64,000 bases of DNA from Acidocella sp. (GTDB taxonomy: Bacteria > Pseudomonadota > Alphaproteobacteria > Acetobacterales > Acetobacteraceae), in NCBI GenBank assembly GCA_026224875.1, contig JAMFRU010000001.1, positions 1 through 64,000 on the forward strand, in the 5' to 3' direction. The translations under genes were made by a program, and so were the position numbers. Below, piece by piece: positions 1 through 9,267 of this stretch (its first letter is position 1; every line of letters begins with the position of its first letter). Under the pieces are notes generated by a model. That model had not been told where the DNA came from and made no database searches. It saw only the letters and a list, made by a program, of their open reading frames with translations.

Positions 1-310
1 CGTTGGCGCGTAAGGCCAGTCGCGCCCGATCATAGTCGCCCGGTGCTTCGACACGGCACGCGAGATGAAGGCAGTAGGATAGAACAGATATCGAAGCTCT
101 TTGGCGACATTGAACCGGCTTCGCTGAACAAGAGATGCCAGCCGTAGTCACGAGCGTGTCGTGTGGGAGGATACGGTAGCGACCGCTCTGTGAATGCTTC
201 GTTGGCTCGGACATTTTCAGGGCCATTTGTACCACGTTCCTGTACCAGAAGAAAGCGGAAAGCCCTTGATTTACCTGATGTCTTTGAAATCGCTAAACAA
301 TTTAGAGCGT
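1..310. other. Left-edge region, no recognised gene
   Basis: No gene can be assigned here. On the minus strand an open frame runs from a possible GTG at 151 off the left edge; its tail reads like a folded protein (it includes HLACRVEAPGDYDRARLAL), but there is no clear ribosome binding site and I do not recognise the family. It could be the start of a truncated gene or a fragment of a mobile element. The 163-408 open frame on the plus strand runs across the tRNA gene and is rejected. Confidence 0.25.
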
Positions 311-384
311 TGGCTGGGGGACCTGGATTCGAACCAAGGCTGCCCGGGTCAGAGCCAGGAGTTCTACCGCTAAACTATCCCCCA
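311..384 (-). tRNA. tRNA-Gln (anticodon CTG)
   Basis: Read on the minus strand, this is a full 74-nt cloverleaf with an encoded 3' CCA (311-313). The acceptor stem pairs TGGGGGA with TCCCCCA, the discriminator base is G, and the T arm carries GGTTCGAATCC. The anticodon stem CCTGG/CCGGG encloses the loop CTCTGAC, which puts CTG at positions 34-36, reading the glutamine codon CAG. It lies about 150 bp upstream of the next gene, on the opposite strand. Confidence 0.95.
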
Positions 385-531
385 ACGGTATCAGCGCCGC
401 CGCTCTAGCACCGGGCGCGGCGCCGGGCAAGCAGGGTGTGTCACCGGCACGTCACAAATTTAATGCCCAGTTCGCCCCGTCGCGGTGTTTCCGCTTGCCC
501 CTTCCGGTTAAAGCGCGAATATATAAGTACA

Positions 532-1602
532 ATGGGCACGTCTTTAACCTCACCGCCGGACGAAAAGGTGCCGCACCCGCGCCGCGGGCGGAGGCCGGTT
601 TTTGGCGGCATAGACCTTGGCACCAATAATTGCCGCATGTTGCTCGGCACGCCGTCAAGCCAGGGCTTCCATGTGCTGGACAGTTTTTCCCGCGTCGTGC
701 GCCTGGGCGAAGGCCTGTACGAGACCGGCCGGCTCTCACCCGTCGCCATGGATCGCGCGATCGCTAGCCTACAAATTTGCGCCGAGCGCGCCCTGCGCTG
801 GGCCGACAGCAACGGGGCAGGGGCCGGCATAAGGCTGCGCGCCATCGCCACGGAAGCCTGCCGCCAGGCCGAGAACGGTGCGGATTTCATCGCCGCCGCC
901 CGTGCCGCCACCGGTCTGCCGCTGGAAATCATCAACGCGCGGGAGGAAGCCGAGCTCGCCGTGGAAAGCTGCGCCCCGCTCATCGGCAAAACCGTGCGCC
1001 GGGCGTTGTTGTTCGACATCGGCGGCGGCTCCACCGAAATTGCCTGGGTGCGCGTACAGCCCGGCGAAGCCCCGGTGCTCATCGGCTATCTCTCGCTGCC
1101 CATCGGCGTCGTCACCCTCTCGGAGCGCTGCGCCCAGAGCTGCTACAGTCCCGCCGGCTTCTCGCGCCTGGTCGATGATATCACCGGCATGCTGCACTCA
1201 TTCGAGGCCGTACACCGCATCGGCGAGGAAATCCGCCGCGGCGGCGTGCAAATGCTCGGCACCTCCGGCACCGTCACCACCCTCGCCGGCGTGTCCCTAA
1301 AGCTAGACCGCTACCGCCGTGGCCTGGTCGATGGCGTCGCCCTCAACCGCGAGGCCGTCGATGCCGCTTTGGCCGAGGCCCGGGCCCTGGGGCGCGAAGG
1401 CCTCTCGCGCCATCCCTGCATCGGCGCCGAGCGCGTCGATTACGTCCTCCCCGGCTGCGCGATTTTCGCCGCCATCCACGAATTATGGCAGGTGCCGGAG
1501 CTGATCGTCGCCGATCGCGGCCTGCGCGAAGGCATGTTGATGCGTCTCATCCGTGCCTCCCCCGCAGCCCGTACAGCATACCGGCGCAGCTACAACGCAT
1601 GA
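532..1602 (+). CDS. Ppx/GppA family phosphatase (exopolyphosphatase / pppGpp phosphohydrolase)
   Basis: This is a 356-aa member of the ASKHA (actin-like ATPase) superfamily that hydrolyses terminal phosphates of polyphosphate and/or pppGpp in the cytoplasm. The first phosphate loop is GGIDLGTNNCRMLLG near residue 25, the second is FDIGGGSTEIAW near residue 165, and the adenosine-type motif LGTSGTVTTLAG follows. I chose ATG 532 because family alignment begins just after MGTSL; the frame is open back to 436, but that extension looks non-homologous. No strong Shine-Dalgarno is visible. The stop overlaps the rlmE start (ATGA), so the two are probably translationally coupled, a neighbourhood seen often in alphaproteobacteria. 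Ppx and GppA activity cannot be separated by sequence alone. Confidence 0.9.
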   Translation: MGTSLTSPPDEKVPHPRRGRRPVFGGIDLGTNNCRMLLGTPSSQGFHVLDSFSRVVRLGEGLYETGRLSPVAMDRAIASLQICAERALRWADSNGAGAGIRLRAIATEACRQAENGADFIAAARAATGLPLEIINAREEAELAVESCAPLIGKTVRRALLFDIGGGSTEIAWVRVQPGEAPVLIGYLSLPIGVVTLSERCAQSCYSPAGFSRLVDDITGMLHSFEAVHRIGEEIRRGGVQMLGTSGTVTTLAGVSLKLDRYRRGLVDGVALNREAVDAALAEARALGREGLSRHPCIGAERVDYVLPGCAIFAAIHELWQVPELIVADRGLREGMLMRLIRASPAARTAYRRSYNA

Positions 1603-2270
1603 CCAATCCGACCCAGTTTCCGCCCCGCCGCGAGGCGGTGCGGCTTAAAAACGCGAAAAAACTGTCCACCTCCAGCCAGAAATGGCTGAACCGGCAGCTG
1701 AACGACCCGTACGTTACCGCCGCCAAGGCGCAGGGCTGGCGCTCGCGCGCCGCGTTCAAGCTCACCGAGTTGGACGATAAATACCATCTCATCGGCAAAA
1801 ACGCGCGCGTGGTAGACCTTGGTGCCGCCCCCGGCGGCTGGAGCCAGGTCTCACTCGCGCGCGGTGCCGTCAGCGTCGTCGGCATAGATCTTCTGCCCAT
1901 CGACCATGTCGAGGGCGCCGAATTCATCCTCGGCGATTTCATGGAAGAGGGCATGGAACAGCGCCTGACCGAAATGCTCGGCGGCAAGGCCGATCTCGTC
2001 CTGTCAGACATGGCGCCCAACACCTCCGGCCATACCGCCACCGACCATATCCGCATCATGGCCCTGGCCGAGCTGGCCTTGGCCTTTGCGTGTGACGTGC
2101 TCACCCCCGGCGGCTCGTTCGTGGCAAAATTGTTCCAGGGCGGTGCGGAAAAAGACATGCTGACCACGCTGAAATTGCGCTTCAAAACCGTACGCCACGC
2201 CAAACCGCCGGCCTCGCGTAAGGATTCGAAAGAGATGTACGTCATCGCCATGGGCTTCCGCCCGGAATAG
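1599..2270 (+). CDS. rlmE: 23S rRNA 2'-O-ribose U2552 methyltransferase RlmE (FtsJ/RrmJ)
   Basis: This 223-aa SAM-dependent methyltransferase should methylate the A-loop uridine of 23S rRNA late in 50S assembly. The SAM-binding motif VVDLGAAPGGWSQV is at residues 71-84. The K-D-K-E catalytic tetrad of the FtsJ family is visible: K54 (in RAAFKL), D137 (in LSDMAPN), K177 (in VAKLFQGG) and E212 (in SKEMY). Start ATG 1599 overlaps the preceding stop by 4 nt and leaves a short basic N-terminal extension typical of alphaproteobacterial RlmE. A GC-rich hairpin (about 2275-2304, GCCGGC arms) follows the stop but lacks a T-run, so it is only a weak terminator candidate. Confidence 0.95.
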   Translation: MTNPTQFPPRREAVRLKNAKKLSTSSQKWLNRQLNDPYVTAAKAQGWRSRAAFKLTELDDKYHLIGKNARVVDLGAAPGGWSQVSLARGAVSVVGIDLLPIDHVEGAEFILGDFMEEGMEQRLTEMLGGKADLVLSDMAPNTSGHTATDHIRIMALAELALAFACDVLTPGGSFVAKLFQGGAEKDMLTTLKLRFKTVRHAKPPASRKDSKEMYVIAMGFRPE

Positions 2271-2392
2271 CGCTTGGCCGGCCGGCTTCAAGCCGCCGGC
2301 TTTCAGCAAAACAACCCTCTACAATCACAAAGCCGCGCGGCACCGGTCCGGGAGCGGCAAGTTTAACATTGGAAAAATCAAAAACCAAGCGC

Positions 2393-2421
2393 TTGCTACA
2401 TAAGCCGCGACTAGCTATGAC
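2393..2421 (+). promoter_or_regulatory. Possible sigma-70 promoter for the 2480 monooxygenase
   Basis: TTGCTA at 2393-2398 and TATGAC at 2416-2421 are separated by 17 nt and lie about 60 bp before the start codon. The match to the -35/-10 consensus is moderate and rests on sequence only. Confidence 0.4.
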
Positions 2422-2479
2422 AAAGGAATAGGGCAGACCGGCCGAGACGGTTTAAGAGACAAAAAGGCGGATTATGAGC

Positions 2480-3808
2480 ATGGCAAAGCGGCAATTGAAG
2501 TTAAGCGCCTTCACCCCGGCGTCCAGTTATCACCAGGCGGGCTGGCGGCATCCGCAGGCCGATCTCAGCGTCTACGAGGATTTCAGCCGCTGGGTGACCA
2601 TCGCCAAAAAGCTGGAAGCCGCCAAATTCGACATGATCTTCATAGCCGACACCGCCTCGCCGGCAAAAGCCAGCGAGCCCGACACGTTCCGCCGTCTCGC
2701 CGGCGGCGACCAGTTCGAACCCATGACTCTGCTGGCGGCACTCTCCGCCCACACCACCCATCTGGGCCTCGCCGGCACCATCCCCACCTCCTACCGCCCG
2801 CCATATGATGCGGCGCGTGAGCTGCTCTCGCTCGACCGCATCAGCGGCGGCCGCGGCGGCTGGAACATCGTCACCGGCATCTCCCCGGATGATGGCGCCC
2901 AGTACGCCGACCAGATTCACCCACCCCAATCGGAGCGCTATGCCCGCGGCGAAGAGTTCGTAGATGTGGTGCTGAAACTATGGGCCAGCGTCGAGCCAGG
3001 CGGGTACATCCGCAACAAGGAAACCGGCATTTTTAAGGATCTGGATAAGATCCACCTCATCAACCACGTCGGCAAATTCTACAACGTACGCGGCCCGCTC
3101 GCGGGTCTGCCCTCACCGCAAGGCCGGCCGGTAACCGTCCAGGCCGGCCAGTCGGAAGATGGCCGCGCGCTGGCCTCCCGCGTCGCGGAGGCCGTGTTCA
3201 CCGCCCAATCCACATTCGAACAGGCAAAAGCCTTCCGCGACGACATTCGCAGCCGCGCCACCGCCTGGGGCCGCAATCCCGATCACCTGAAACTTCTCCC
3301 CGGGGTCATCATGGTCGTGGGCGAAACCCGCCAGGAAGCCGAGGACAAATGGGCCGAGATGGACTCCTATCTCGACATGCAGGCAGCGATGTCAGCCCTG
3401 CAGCTGAACTTGAAACATGTCGATCTCAGCGCGCATGACCTGGATGCACCGTTTCCCAAACTCCCGCCCGAAGCGGTTGTCAGCCGTGGCAGCCATCTCG
3501 TGGAAGCCGCGAAGAAAGAAGGGCTGACCCTGCGCCAGGTGCTGGTCCGCTCAGCCGGTGCCAACGCGCATTTCACCTTGAAAGGCACCCCCAAGGATAT
3601 TGCCGACGAGCTCGAACATTGGTTCGAGAACGGTGCCTGCGACGGCTTCAACGTGCAGACCGCGGTCTCCCCGGTCTCGCTCGACGACATCCTCGAAAAA
3701 GTCGTGCCCGAACTGCGCCGCCGCGGCCTGTTCAGAACCGAATACGAGGGCAAAACCCTACGGGAAAATCTCGGCATCCCCGCCGACCCCATCCCAATGC
3801 GTTATTAG
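2480..3808 (+). CDS. FMN-dependent LLM-class monooxygenase, NtaA/SnaA/DszA type
   Basis: This flavin monooxygenase of about 442 aa belongs to the bacterial-luciferase-like group that includes nitrilotriacetate monooxygenase A, DszA and LadA. These enzymes use FMNH2 from a separate reductase and O2 to oxidise small organic molecules. Family hallmarks seen are an N-terminal KLSAFTPASSYHQAGWRHP segment, FDMIFIADT, the SGGRGGWNIVTG stretch near residue 130, and QAGQSEDGRALAS near 220. The length is normal. ATG 2480 sits 9 nt after an AAGGCGG ribosome site; ATG 2474 would be only 3 nt from it. The 55-bp gap to the next gene suggests co-transcription with a PhyH dioxygenase. No reductase partner is nearby, and the substrate cannot be told from sequence. 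Confidence 0.85.
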   Translation: MAKRQLKLSAFTPASSYHQAGWRHPQADLSVYEDFSRWVTIAKKLEAAKFDMIFIADTASPAKASEPDTFRRLAGGDQFEPMTLLAALSAHTTHLGLAGTIPTSYRPPYDAARELLSLDRISGGRGGWNIVTGISPDDGAQYADQIHPPQSERYARGEEFVDVVLKLWASVEPGGYIRNKETGIFKDLDKIHLINHVGKFYNVRGPLAGLPSPQGRPVTVQAGQSEDGRALASRVAEAVFTAQSTFEQAKAFRDDIRSRATAWGRNPDHLKLLPGVIMVVGETRQEAEDKWAEMDSYLDMQAAMSALQLNLKHVDLSAHDLDAPFPKLPPEAVVSRGSHLVEAAKKEGLTLRQVLVRSAGANAHFTLKGTPKDIADELEHWFENGACDGFNVQTAVSPVSLDDILEKVVPELRRRGLFRTEYEGKTLRENLGIPADPIPMRY

Positions 3809-3862
3809 GCCGCGCCGCCCGAAAATTTTGAAGACCAGCCTTTGAAAAAAGGGAATGAAACA

Positions 3863-4894
3863 ATGACCACGGAAATCCTGCACGAACCCCAGGCAGCCAG
3901 CATCGATGAGCTTCCAGATTCGGCCCCTCTGCTGAATGATCCCGAGAAACTGCGCGCACGCTGGGAAGCCGACGGCGCGCTGTACTTCAAAAACATTATC
4001 GACGCAGACGCCATCGCCGCGGTCCGAAACGATTACCTGGGCCGCTTAAAGGATATAGGCGTCGTCGCGCCAGGCGAATCCCAGCCAATATGGAACGGCG
4101 TAAACCGTCTGGACGGCAAACTCGCCAGGCCGATAAGTGACAGCATCTGGCAAAATCTGGTGGCGCATTCATCATTCGATGCAGCCGTGCGCAGTTTTCT
4201 AGGCGAGGTGCCGGTATGGGTACCCATCGTCGTACACCGCTCGGCACCGCCGGCTGACCCAGCCAAGGTCCCCGCCGACTCCTTCGCTGCCGGCCATCAG
4301 GACGGTGTCTATAATTACGGAATAGATTTCATCACCTGTTGGGTGCCGTTGATGGAAATCGATGAGCAAGTGGGTGGGCTCGCCGTGGTTCCCGGCTCAC
4401 ACAAGGCAGTTCATTACGCAAAACATTCCGGCCCGGCGGGCGTAAACCGCACTGGCGTTTTCCCGGATTCCGCCTGGCGCCGGCCCAACTACAAACCGGG
4501 CGATCTCCTGATGTTCCACAGCATGACCGCGCATGCCGGCCTGCCCAACAGATCAGACAAGATACGCCTGTCAGTCGATATCCGTTTCCTGCCAAGCTCC
4601 GTGCCCAAGCCCATCGTAGGCGCGGTCGTCAATTTCGATGGAACGACGCTGAACATAAAAACGGAATCCGGCGAGACCCAGAGTTTCGTCATCGACGATA
4701 CGACCATCGTGCGTGGCCCCAAAGGCACACCGGTCATCGCCGATGCACGCCTGGGCGTGCTGTTTCCAGGTGCCACCATCATCACGGCCCCCGGCCCCAA
4801 CGGGCGGGCGCAACTGGTGCGCTCGGTATCCAGAAAATATCTGGACCTGCCGGCAGCCTGGTTTACGGAGCTGCCACCCAACTGGGTGAGCTGA
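3863..4894 (+). CDS. Phytanoyl-CoA dioxygenase (PhyH) family Fe(II)/2-oxoglutarate oxygenase
   Basis: This is a predicted non-haem iron dioxygenase of 343 aa. Probable iron ligands are H145 and D147 in GHQDGVYNYGIDF and a distal histidine in LLMFHSMTAHAGLPN (H224, or less likely H219). The motif LAVVPGSHK, typical of PhyH proteins, lies between them. Start 3863 is preceded at 8 nt by AAAAAAGGGA; the frame stays open to 3842 but lacks such a site there. Sitting directly downstream of the flavin monooxygenase, it may act on the same substrate in sequence, which is an inference from position only. The C-terminal ~100 residues after the distal His are longer than in minimal PhyH proteins and have no recognised domain. 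Confidence 0.8.
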   Translation: MTTEILHEPQAASIDELPDSAPLLNDPEKLRARWEADGALYFKNIIDADAIAAVRNDYLGRLKDIGVVAPGESQPIWNGVNRLDGKLARPISDSIWQNLVAHSSFDAAVRSFLGEVPVWVPIVVHRSAPPADPAKVPADSFAAGHQDGVYNYGIDFITCWVPLMEIDEQVGGLAVVPGSHKAVHYAKHSGPAGVNRTGVFPDSAWRRPNYKPGDLLMFHSMTAHAGLPNRSDKIRLSVDIRFLPSSVPKPIVGAVVNFDGTTLNIKTESGETQSFVIDDTTIVRGPKGTPVIADARLGVLFPGATIITAPGPNGRAQLVRSVSRKYLDLPAAWFTELPPNWVS

Positions 4895-4925
4895 CGCCCC
4901 CCACAGCCCCCCTCCCGCCGCATAG

Positions 4926-6500
<1,575 letters not shown>

Positions 6501-6503
<3 letters not shown>

Positions 6504-6668
6504 GAGACTGTTTGAGAAATCCCACACGCTCCCGTCATCCCCGCGAAAGTCCCGTCATCCCCGGATAAGCGGGGATCTCTGGCTCCCAAGGCCATGGAAG
6601 TCACACCTCCCCGCATTCGCGGGAATGAAGAGGTAATGTCGCCGGAGGGCTTCTCAAACAGTCTCTTA
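6501..6668. mobile_element. MITE-like element, copy 1 (168 bp, 18-bp perfect TIRs)
   Basis: The ends are perfect 18-bp inverted repeats: TAAGAGACTGTTTGAGAA at 6501-6518 and its reverse complement at 6651-6668. The interior has no gene and contains the motif CCCGTCATCCCCGCGAAAG and a small hairpin around CGGATAAGCGGGGATC. A second copy of identical length lies at 12864-13031. The TA at both outer ends would fit TA target-site duplication as in IS630/Tc1-mariner MITEs. The element supplies the stop codons of both flanking convergent genes (guaB and the MarR gene) and can form a very long hairpin, so it may also act as a bidirectional terminator. Confidence 0.8.
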
Positions 6669-7133
6669 CCCCGCCTCCCCCGTCAGCGCGCAAAGCAGGC
6701 GCTGCACGTCATCGTTCAGCCGCAAAAGCTCCTCGCCCGACATACCGGATTTGGCGATCATGGCATCTTTCAAGCAATGCGTCTGAGCCCGCACGTCCCA
6801 CCCCTGCTGGGTCAGGCTCACATGCACCTGCCGCTCATCTATATTGCAGCGTTTACGCGCCACAAACCCCGCCTGCTCCAGCCGTTTTACCAGCGGGGTA
6901 ATGGTGCTCGGCTCCAGCGCCAGGAAGCCGGCAATGCTGCCGATGGACTGGCCGTCCTCCCCCCACAGCGCACCCAGCACCAGATACTGCGGGTAGGTGA
7001 GGCCGAGCGGGTCCAGCATCGGCTTATACAGCCGGTTAATGGCGATGGCGGTGGAATAGACGGAGAAGCAAAGCTGGTCGCGCATCTCGTCCCGCTTAAT
7101 CTCGGTCCCAATCTCAGTATCGGTGTCCGGCAT
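6666..7133 (-). CDS. MarR-family regulator, OhrR-like
   Basis: This 155-aa winged-helix repressor resembles OhrR. The N-terminal helix carries the segment DQLCFSVYSTAIAINR with C22 at the position of the peroxide-sensing cysteine of OhrR. The wing and recognition-helix region includes EPSTITPLVKRLEQAGFVARKR and DERQVHVSLTQQG. ATG 7133 is chosen because AAAGGAG precedes it at 8 nt; an open frame extends to 7193 without a ribosome site. The gene faces a small secreted-protein gene, and the region between them holds two near-identical 16-bp palindromes suited to a dimeric MarR protein. No ohr peroxidase gene is adjacent, so organic-peroxide sensing is plausible but not shown. The stop codon falls in the terminal repeat of the neighbouring MITE. 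Confidence 0.85.
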   Translation of the reverse strand: MPDTDTEIGTEIKRDEMRDQLCFSVYSTAIAINRLYKPMLDPLGLTYPQYLVLGALWGEDGQSIGSIAGFLALEPSTITPLVKRLEQAGFVARKRCNIDERQVHVSLTQQGWDVRAQTHCLKDAMIAKSGMSGEELLRLNDDVQRLLCALTGEAG

Positions 7134-7191
7134 AACTGAACTCCTTTGTGCCAGAAAGTGTGTCGTACCAGAGGGCACGTATTGGAATAAC

Positions 7192-7207
7192 ATTTATCAC
7201 GATAAAT
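7192..7207. promoter_or_regulatory. Operator-like palindrome 1 (OhrR/MarR site)
   Basis: ATTTATCACGATAAAT is a 16-bp near-perfect palindrome located 59 bp upstream of the MarR start and matching the second palindrome at 7245. It probably mediates autorepression. Confidence 0.6.
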
Positions 7208-7213
7208 AAGGTG

Positions 7214-7242
7214 TTGACAAACAAATTCTGCTGCCCTAGATA
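7214..7242 (+). promoter_or_regulatory. Strong sigma-70 type promoter for the secreted-protein gene
   Basis: A consensus TTGACA (7214-7219) is followed after 17 nt by TAGATA (7237-7242). The expected transcription start falls inside the palindrome at 7245-7260, so repressor binding there would block the promoter. Confidence 0.7.
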
Positions 7243-7244
7243 AA

Positions 7245-7260
7245 GTTTATCGCGATAAAC
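7245..7260. promoter_or_regulatory. Operator-like palindrome 2 (perfect 16 bp)
   Basis: GTTTATCGCGATAAAC is a perfect 16-bp palindrome starting 3 bp after the -10 box. It shares the TTTATC-N4-GATAAA core with the site at 7192, so one dimeric repressor probably binds both. Confidence 0.7.
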
Positions 7261-7290
7261 ATTGTCGCGGACAAATCAAGGATCACTACC

Positions 7291-7542
7291 ATGTCGCATT
7301 TCTCGAAATTCCTGCCGGTTGTTGCTTTAGCCGCTGCCCTGGCCACCCCGTTCGCCGCCAGCGCGCGCAGTGACCATGGCCCGCAAGTGCCGGCGCAGCA
7401 GCAGCTTCTGGTGGGCCAGTTCGGCACCGCGCAGTCGCATGGGCGCGCCGCTGAAGCAAACGCCCCCGGCGGCCAGCTGATTGTCGTAAGTGCGCCGCAA
7501 TATGCCGCCGCCGCCGGCGTTGCAGGGCCCGAAGTCAACTAA
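7291..7542 (+). CDS. Small secreted protein of unknown function
   Basis: This is an 83-aa protein with a clear Sec signal peptide (hydrophobic VVALAAALATPFAASA, probable cleavage after ASA near residue 25). The mature part is short, rich in Ala, Gly and Gln, and contains no cysteine or known motif. AAGGAT lies just upstream of the ATG. It is the only gene between a strong promoter overlapped by a MarR palindrome and a good intrinsic terminator, so it forms a single-gene transcription unit that is almost certainly controlled by the neighbouring OhrR-like protein. I do not recognise the family and assign no function. Confidence 0.7.
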   Translation: MSHFSKFLPVVALAAALATPFAASARSDHGPQVPAQQQLLVGQFGTAQSHGRAAEANAPGGQLIVVSAPQYAAAAGVAGPEVN

Positions 7543-7582
7543 ACGCCTCCCATTTCCGAGGCTAACGGCCTAACGGCCCATC

Positions 7583-7627
7583 ACCATCAACTCAGCCGGA
7601 AACGACTGAGCTGATGGTTATTTTTTG
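7583..7627 (+). terminator. Intrinsic terminator of the secreted-protein gene
   Basis: ACCATCAACTCAG pairs with CTGAGCTGATGGT (one mismatch) around a 10-nt loop, and the stem is followed by TATTTTTTG. Confidence 0.85.
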
Positions 7628-7781
7628 CGTTGTTGCGCACTCACGTGTGGCCCCGTTTATCTCAACAAAATTCACAATTTATAATTGGTTTTATCCACAC
7701 GCCCAATCACCAGGGGTTGTTTCCAGCGTCGTCTCACCTAAGTCTTGTTGAAAACACAACAAAACGAGGGGGGATACATCA

Positions 7782-9161
7782 ATGAAACGGCGCAATTTCA
7801 ACTTTCTGGCCGGTTCCAGCCTTATTGCCGTAAGCACCGCCGCGCAAGCGCAAGCGGCAACACCGGACCCCAGCCTGCTCGGCACAAGCCTAACGCCGAT
7901 GGGCGGGGAGCGCGCCGGCAATGCGGATGGGTCCATTCCGGCCTGGACCGGCGGGTTCACCGGCCCGGCTTTGCCGCCCGGTGAGCCGGTGGTGAAACCG
8001 GTGTTTGCCGATGAGCAATCCTTATACACAGTGGACGGCGGCAACTTGGCGCAATATGCAAATCTGCTGTCGGCGGGTACGCAAAAAATGATCACGCAAT
8101 TGGGTTTCAGCCTGAAAGTGTACCCAACCCACCGCACCGCCGCCGCACCGCAATATGTGTATGACAACACCCTCAAAAATGTAACGAATGCGCAGCTCGA
8201 CCCGGCCGGCGGGCGGCTTGGTTTTTCCGGTGCCTATGGCGGTGTGCCGTTTCCCATCATCGATACGGCGGACCCGCTGGCGGGCGGCGCGCAGCTCATC
8301 TGGAATCATCTCACCGCGTGGAACGGGGCGTCTTACCATACGACATTCGTGCCGAGCTATGTGATGATCAAGGGCGAGCTGCTGCTCTCGGGCGGCGGCC
8401 TGGTGCGGTTCACCTATCCGTATTACGATCCGAATGGGTCGCTTGATGATTTCGATGGGTATTACAGCAAACTTCATGTTTATTATGCGGCCCCCGCGGT
8501 GGACGTGGGGCAGGAGCAATTGGTCTGGCACAGCACCAATGTCAATGCGAACGCGGATATTGTGTGGACGCTGTTGAACGGCCAGGGGCGTGTGCGCAAG
8601 GCACCCAACGAGGCCTTCGACACGCCGAACCCGGCAACCAACGGCATTGCCAATCTGGATGAAAGCTCCTGCTTCTACGGCAATCCCTCGCAATATGACT
8701 GGACCTACATCGGCAAGCAGGAGATGCTGGTGCCGTATAATTGCAACAACATGCATTCGCACAGCGCGCAGGAGCTTATGCTGGTGCATTTCTTGAACCC
8801 CGATATCGTGCGGTGGGAGAAGCACCGGGTATGGGTGGTGGAGGCTAATCTGCACCCTGGCCAGCGCAACGTGAATGCAAAGCGGCGCTTTTATATCGAT
8901 GAGGACAGCTGGTACGCGTTGTTGGGCGAGGCCTATGATGCAGATGGCAATATGGTGAAAACCTATGCGCTTTATAATGAAGCCGTACCGTCATTGCCCG
9001 GAACGACGCAGCAGGCCGAGGCGATCTTCAGCCTGGTGACCGGCGATTATACGCTTGGCGGTTCGGTGACCTATCCGCCGTTTAAGTCCGAAACCTATAT
9101 TGGCCCGCAAGCGCCGAGCTTTTTTGAATCGCAAACGATGGCGGCGAATGCGGCATTCTGA
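7782..9161 (+). CDS. DUF1329 family envelope protein
   Basis: This 459-aa exported protein has an N-terminal signal (MKRRNFNFLAGSSLIAVSTAAQAQA), then the DUF1329 body with the family pattern GSIPAWTGG near residue 50, YPTHRTAAAPQYVYDNT near 110, and a C-terminal segment rich in Trp and Tyr. DUF1329 proteins are usually found with outer-membrane DUF1302 proteins or RND/MMPL-type transporters in gammaproteobacteria and are linked to lipid or terpene/steroid handling. Here it stands alone, bounded by its own terminator, so the partner, if any, is elsewhere. GAGGGGGG lies 8 nt before ATG 7782. G+C is slightly lower than in the neighbours. Confidence 0.8.
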   Translation: MKRRNFNFLAGSSLIAVSTAAQAQAATPDPSLLGTSLTPMGGERAGNADGSIPAWTGGFTGPALPPGEPVVKPVFADEQSLYTVDGGNLAQYANLLSAGTQKMITQLGFSLKVYPTHRTAAAPQYVYDNTLKNVTNAQLDPAGGRLGFSGAYGGVPFPIIDTADPLAGGAQLIWNHLTAWNGASYHTTFVPSYVMIKGELLLSGGGLVRFTYPYYDPNGSLDDFDGYYSKLHVYYAAPAVDVGQEQLVWHSTNVNANADIVWTLLNGQGRVRKAPNEAFDTPNPATNGIANLDESSCFYGNPSQYDWTYIGKQEMLVPYNCNNMHSHSAQELMLVHFLNPDIVRWEKHRVWVVEANLHPGQRNVNAKRRFYIDEDSWYALLGEAYDADGNMVKTYALYNEAVPSLPGTTQQAEAIFSLVTGDYTLGGSVTYPPFKSETYIGPQAPSFFESQTMAANAAF

Positions 9162-9221
9162 AGTAGATTCCCAGATGTTCGGGCACGGGCGTTAGCAGTC
9201 CAACACCCATGCCCCCAGCAT

Positions 9222-9267
9222 TAAAAGTTTTTGGTGCAGCTTTTTCAAAAAGCTGCTGCTTTTTCCT
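9222..9267 (+). terminator. Intrinsic terminator; dispersed-repeat copy (a)
   Basis: GCAGCTTTTT/AAAAAGCTGC forms the stem at 9236-9256, followed by TGCTTTTTCC. The 5' flank AAAAGTTTTTGGTGC and the 3' GCTGCTTTTT recur at 13783-13840, 31734-31779 and 51409-51451, so this terminator belongs to a repeat family. Confidence 0.8.

Noticed and set aside
163-408. 81-codon open frame
   Set aside because: Runs across the tRNA-Gln gene and has no recognisable protein features.
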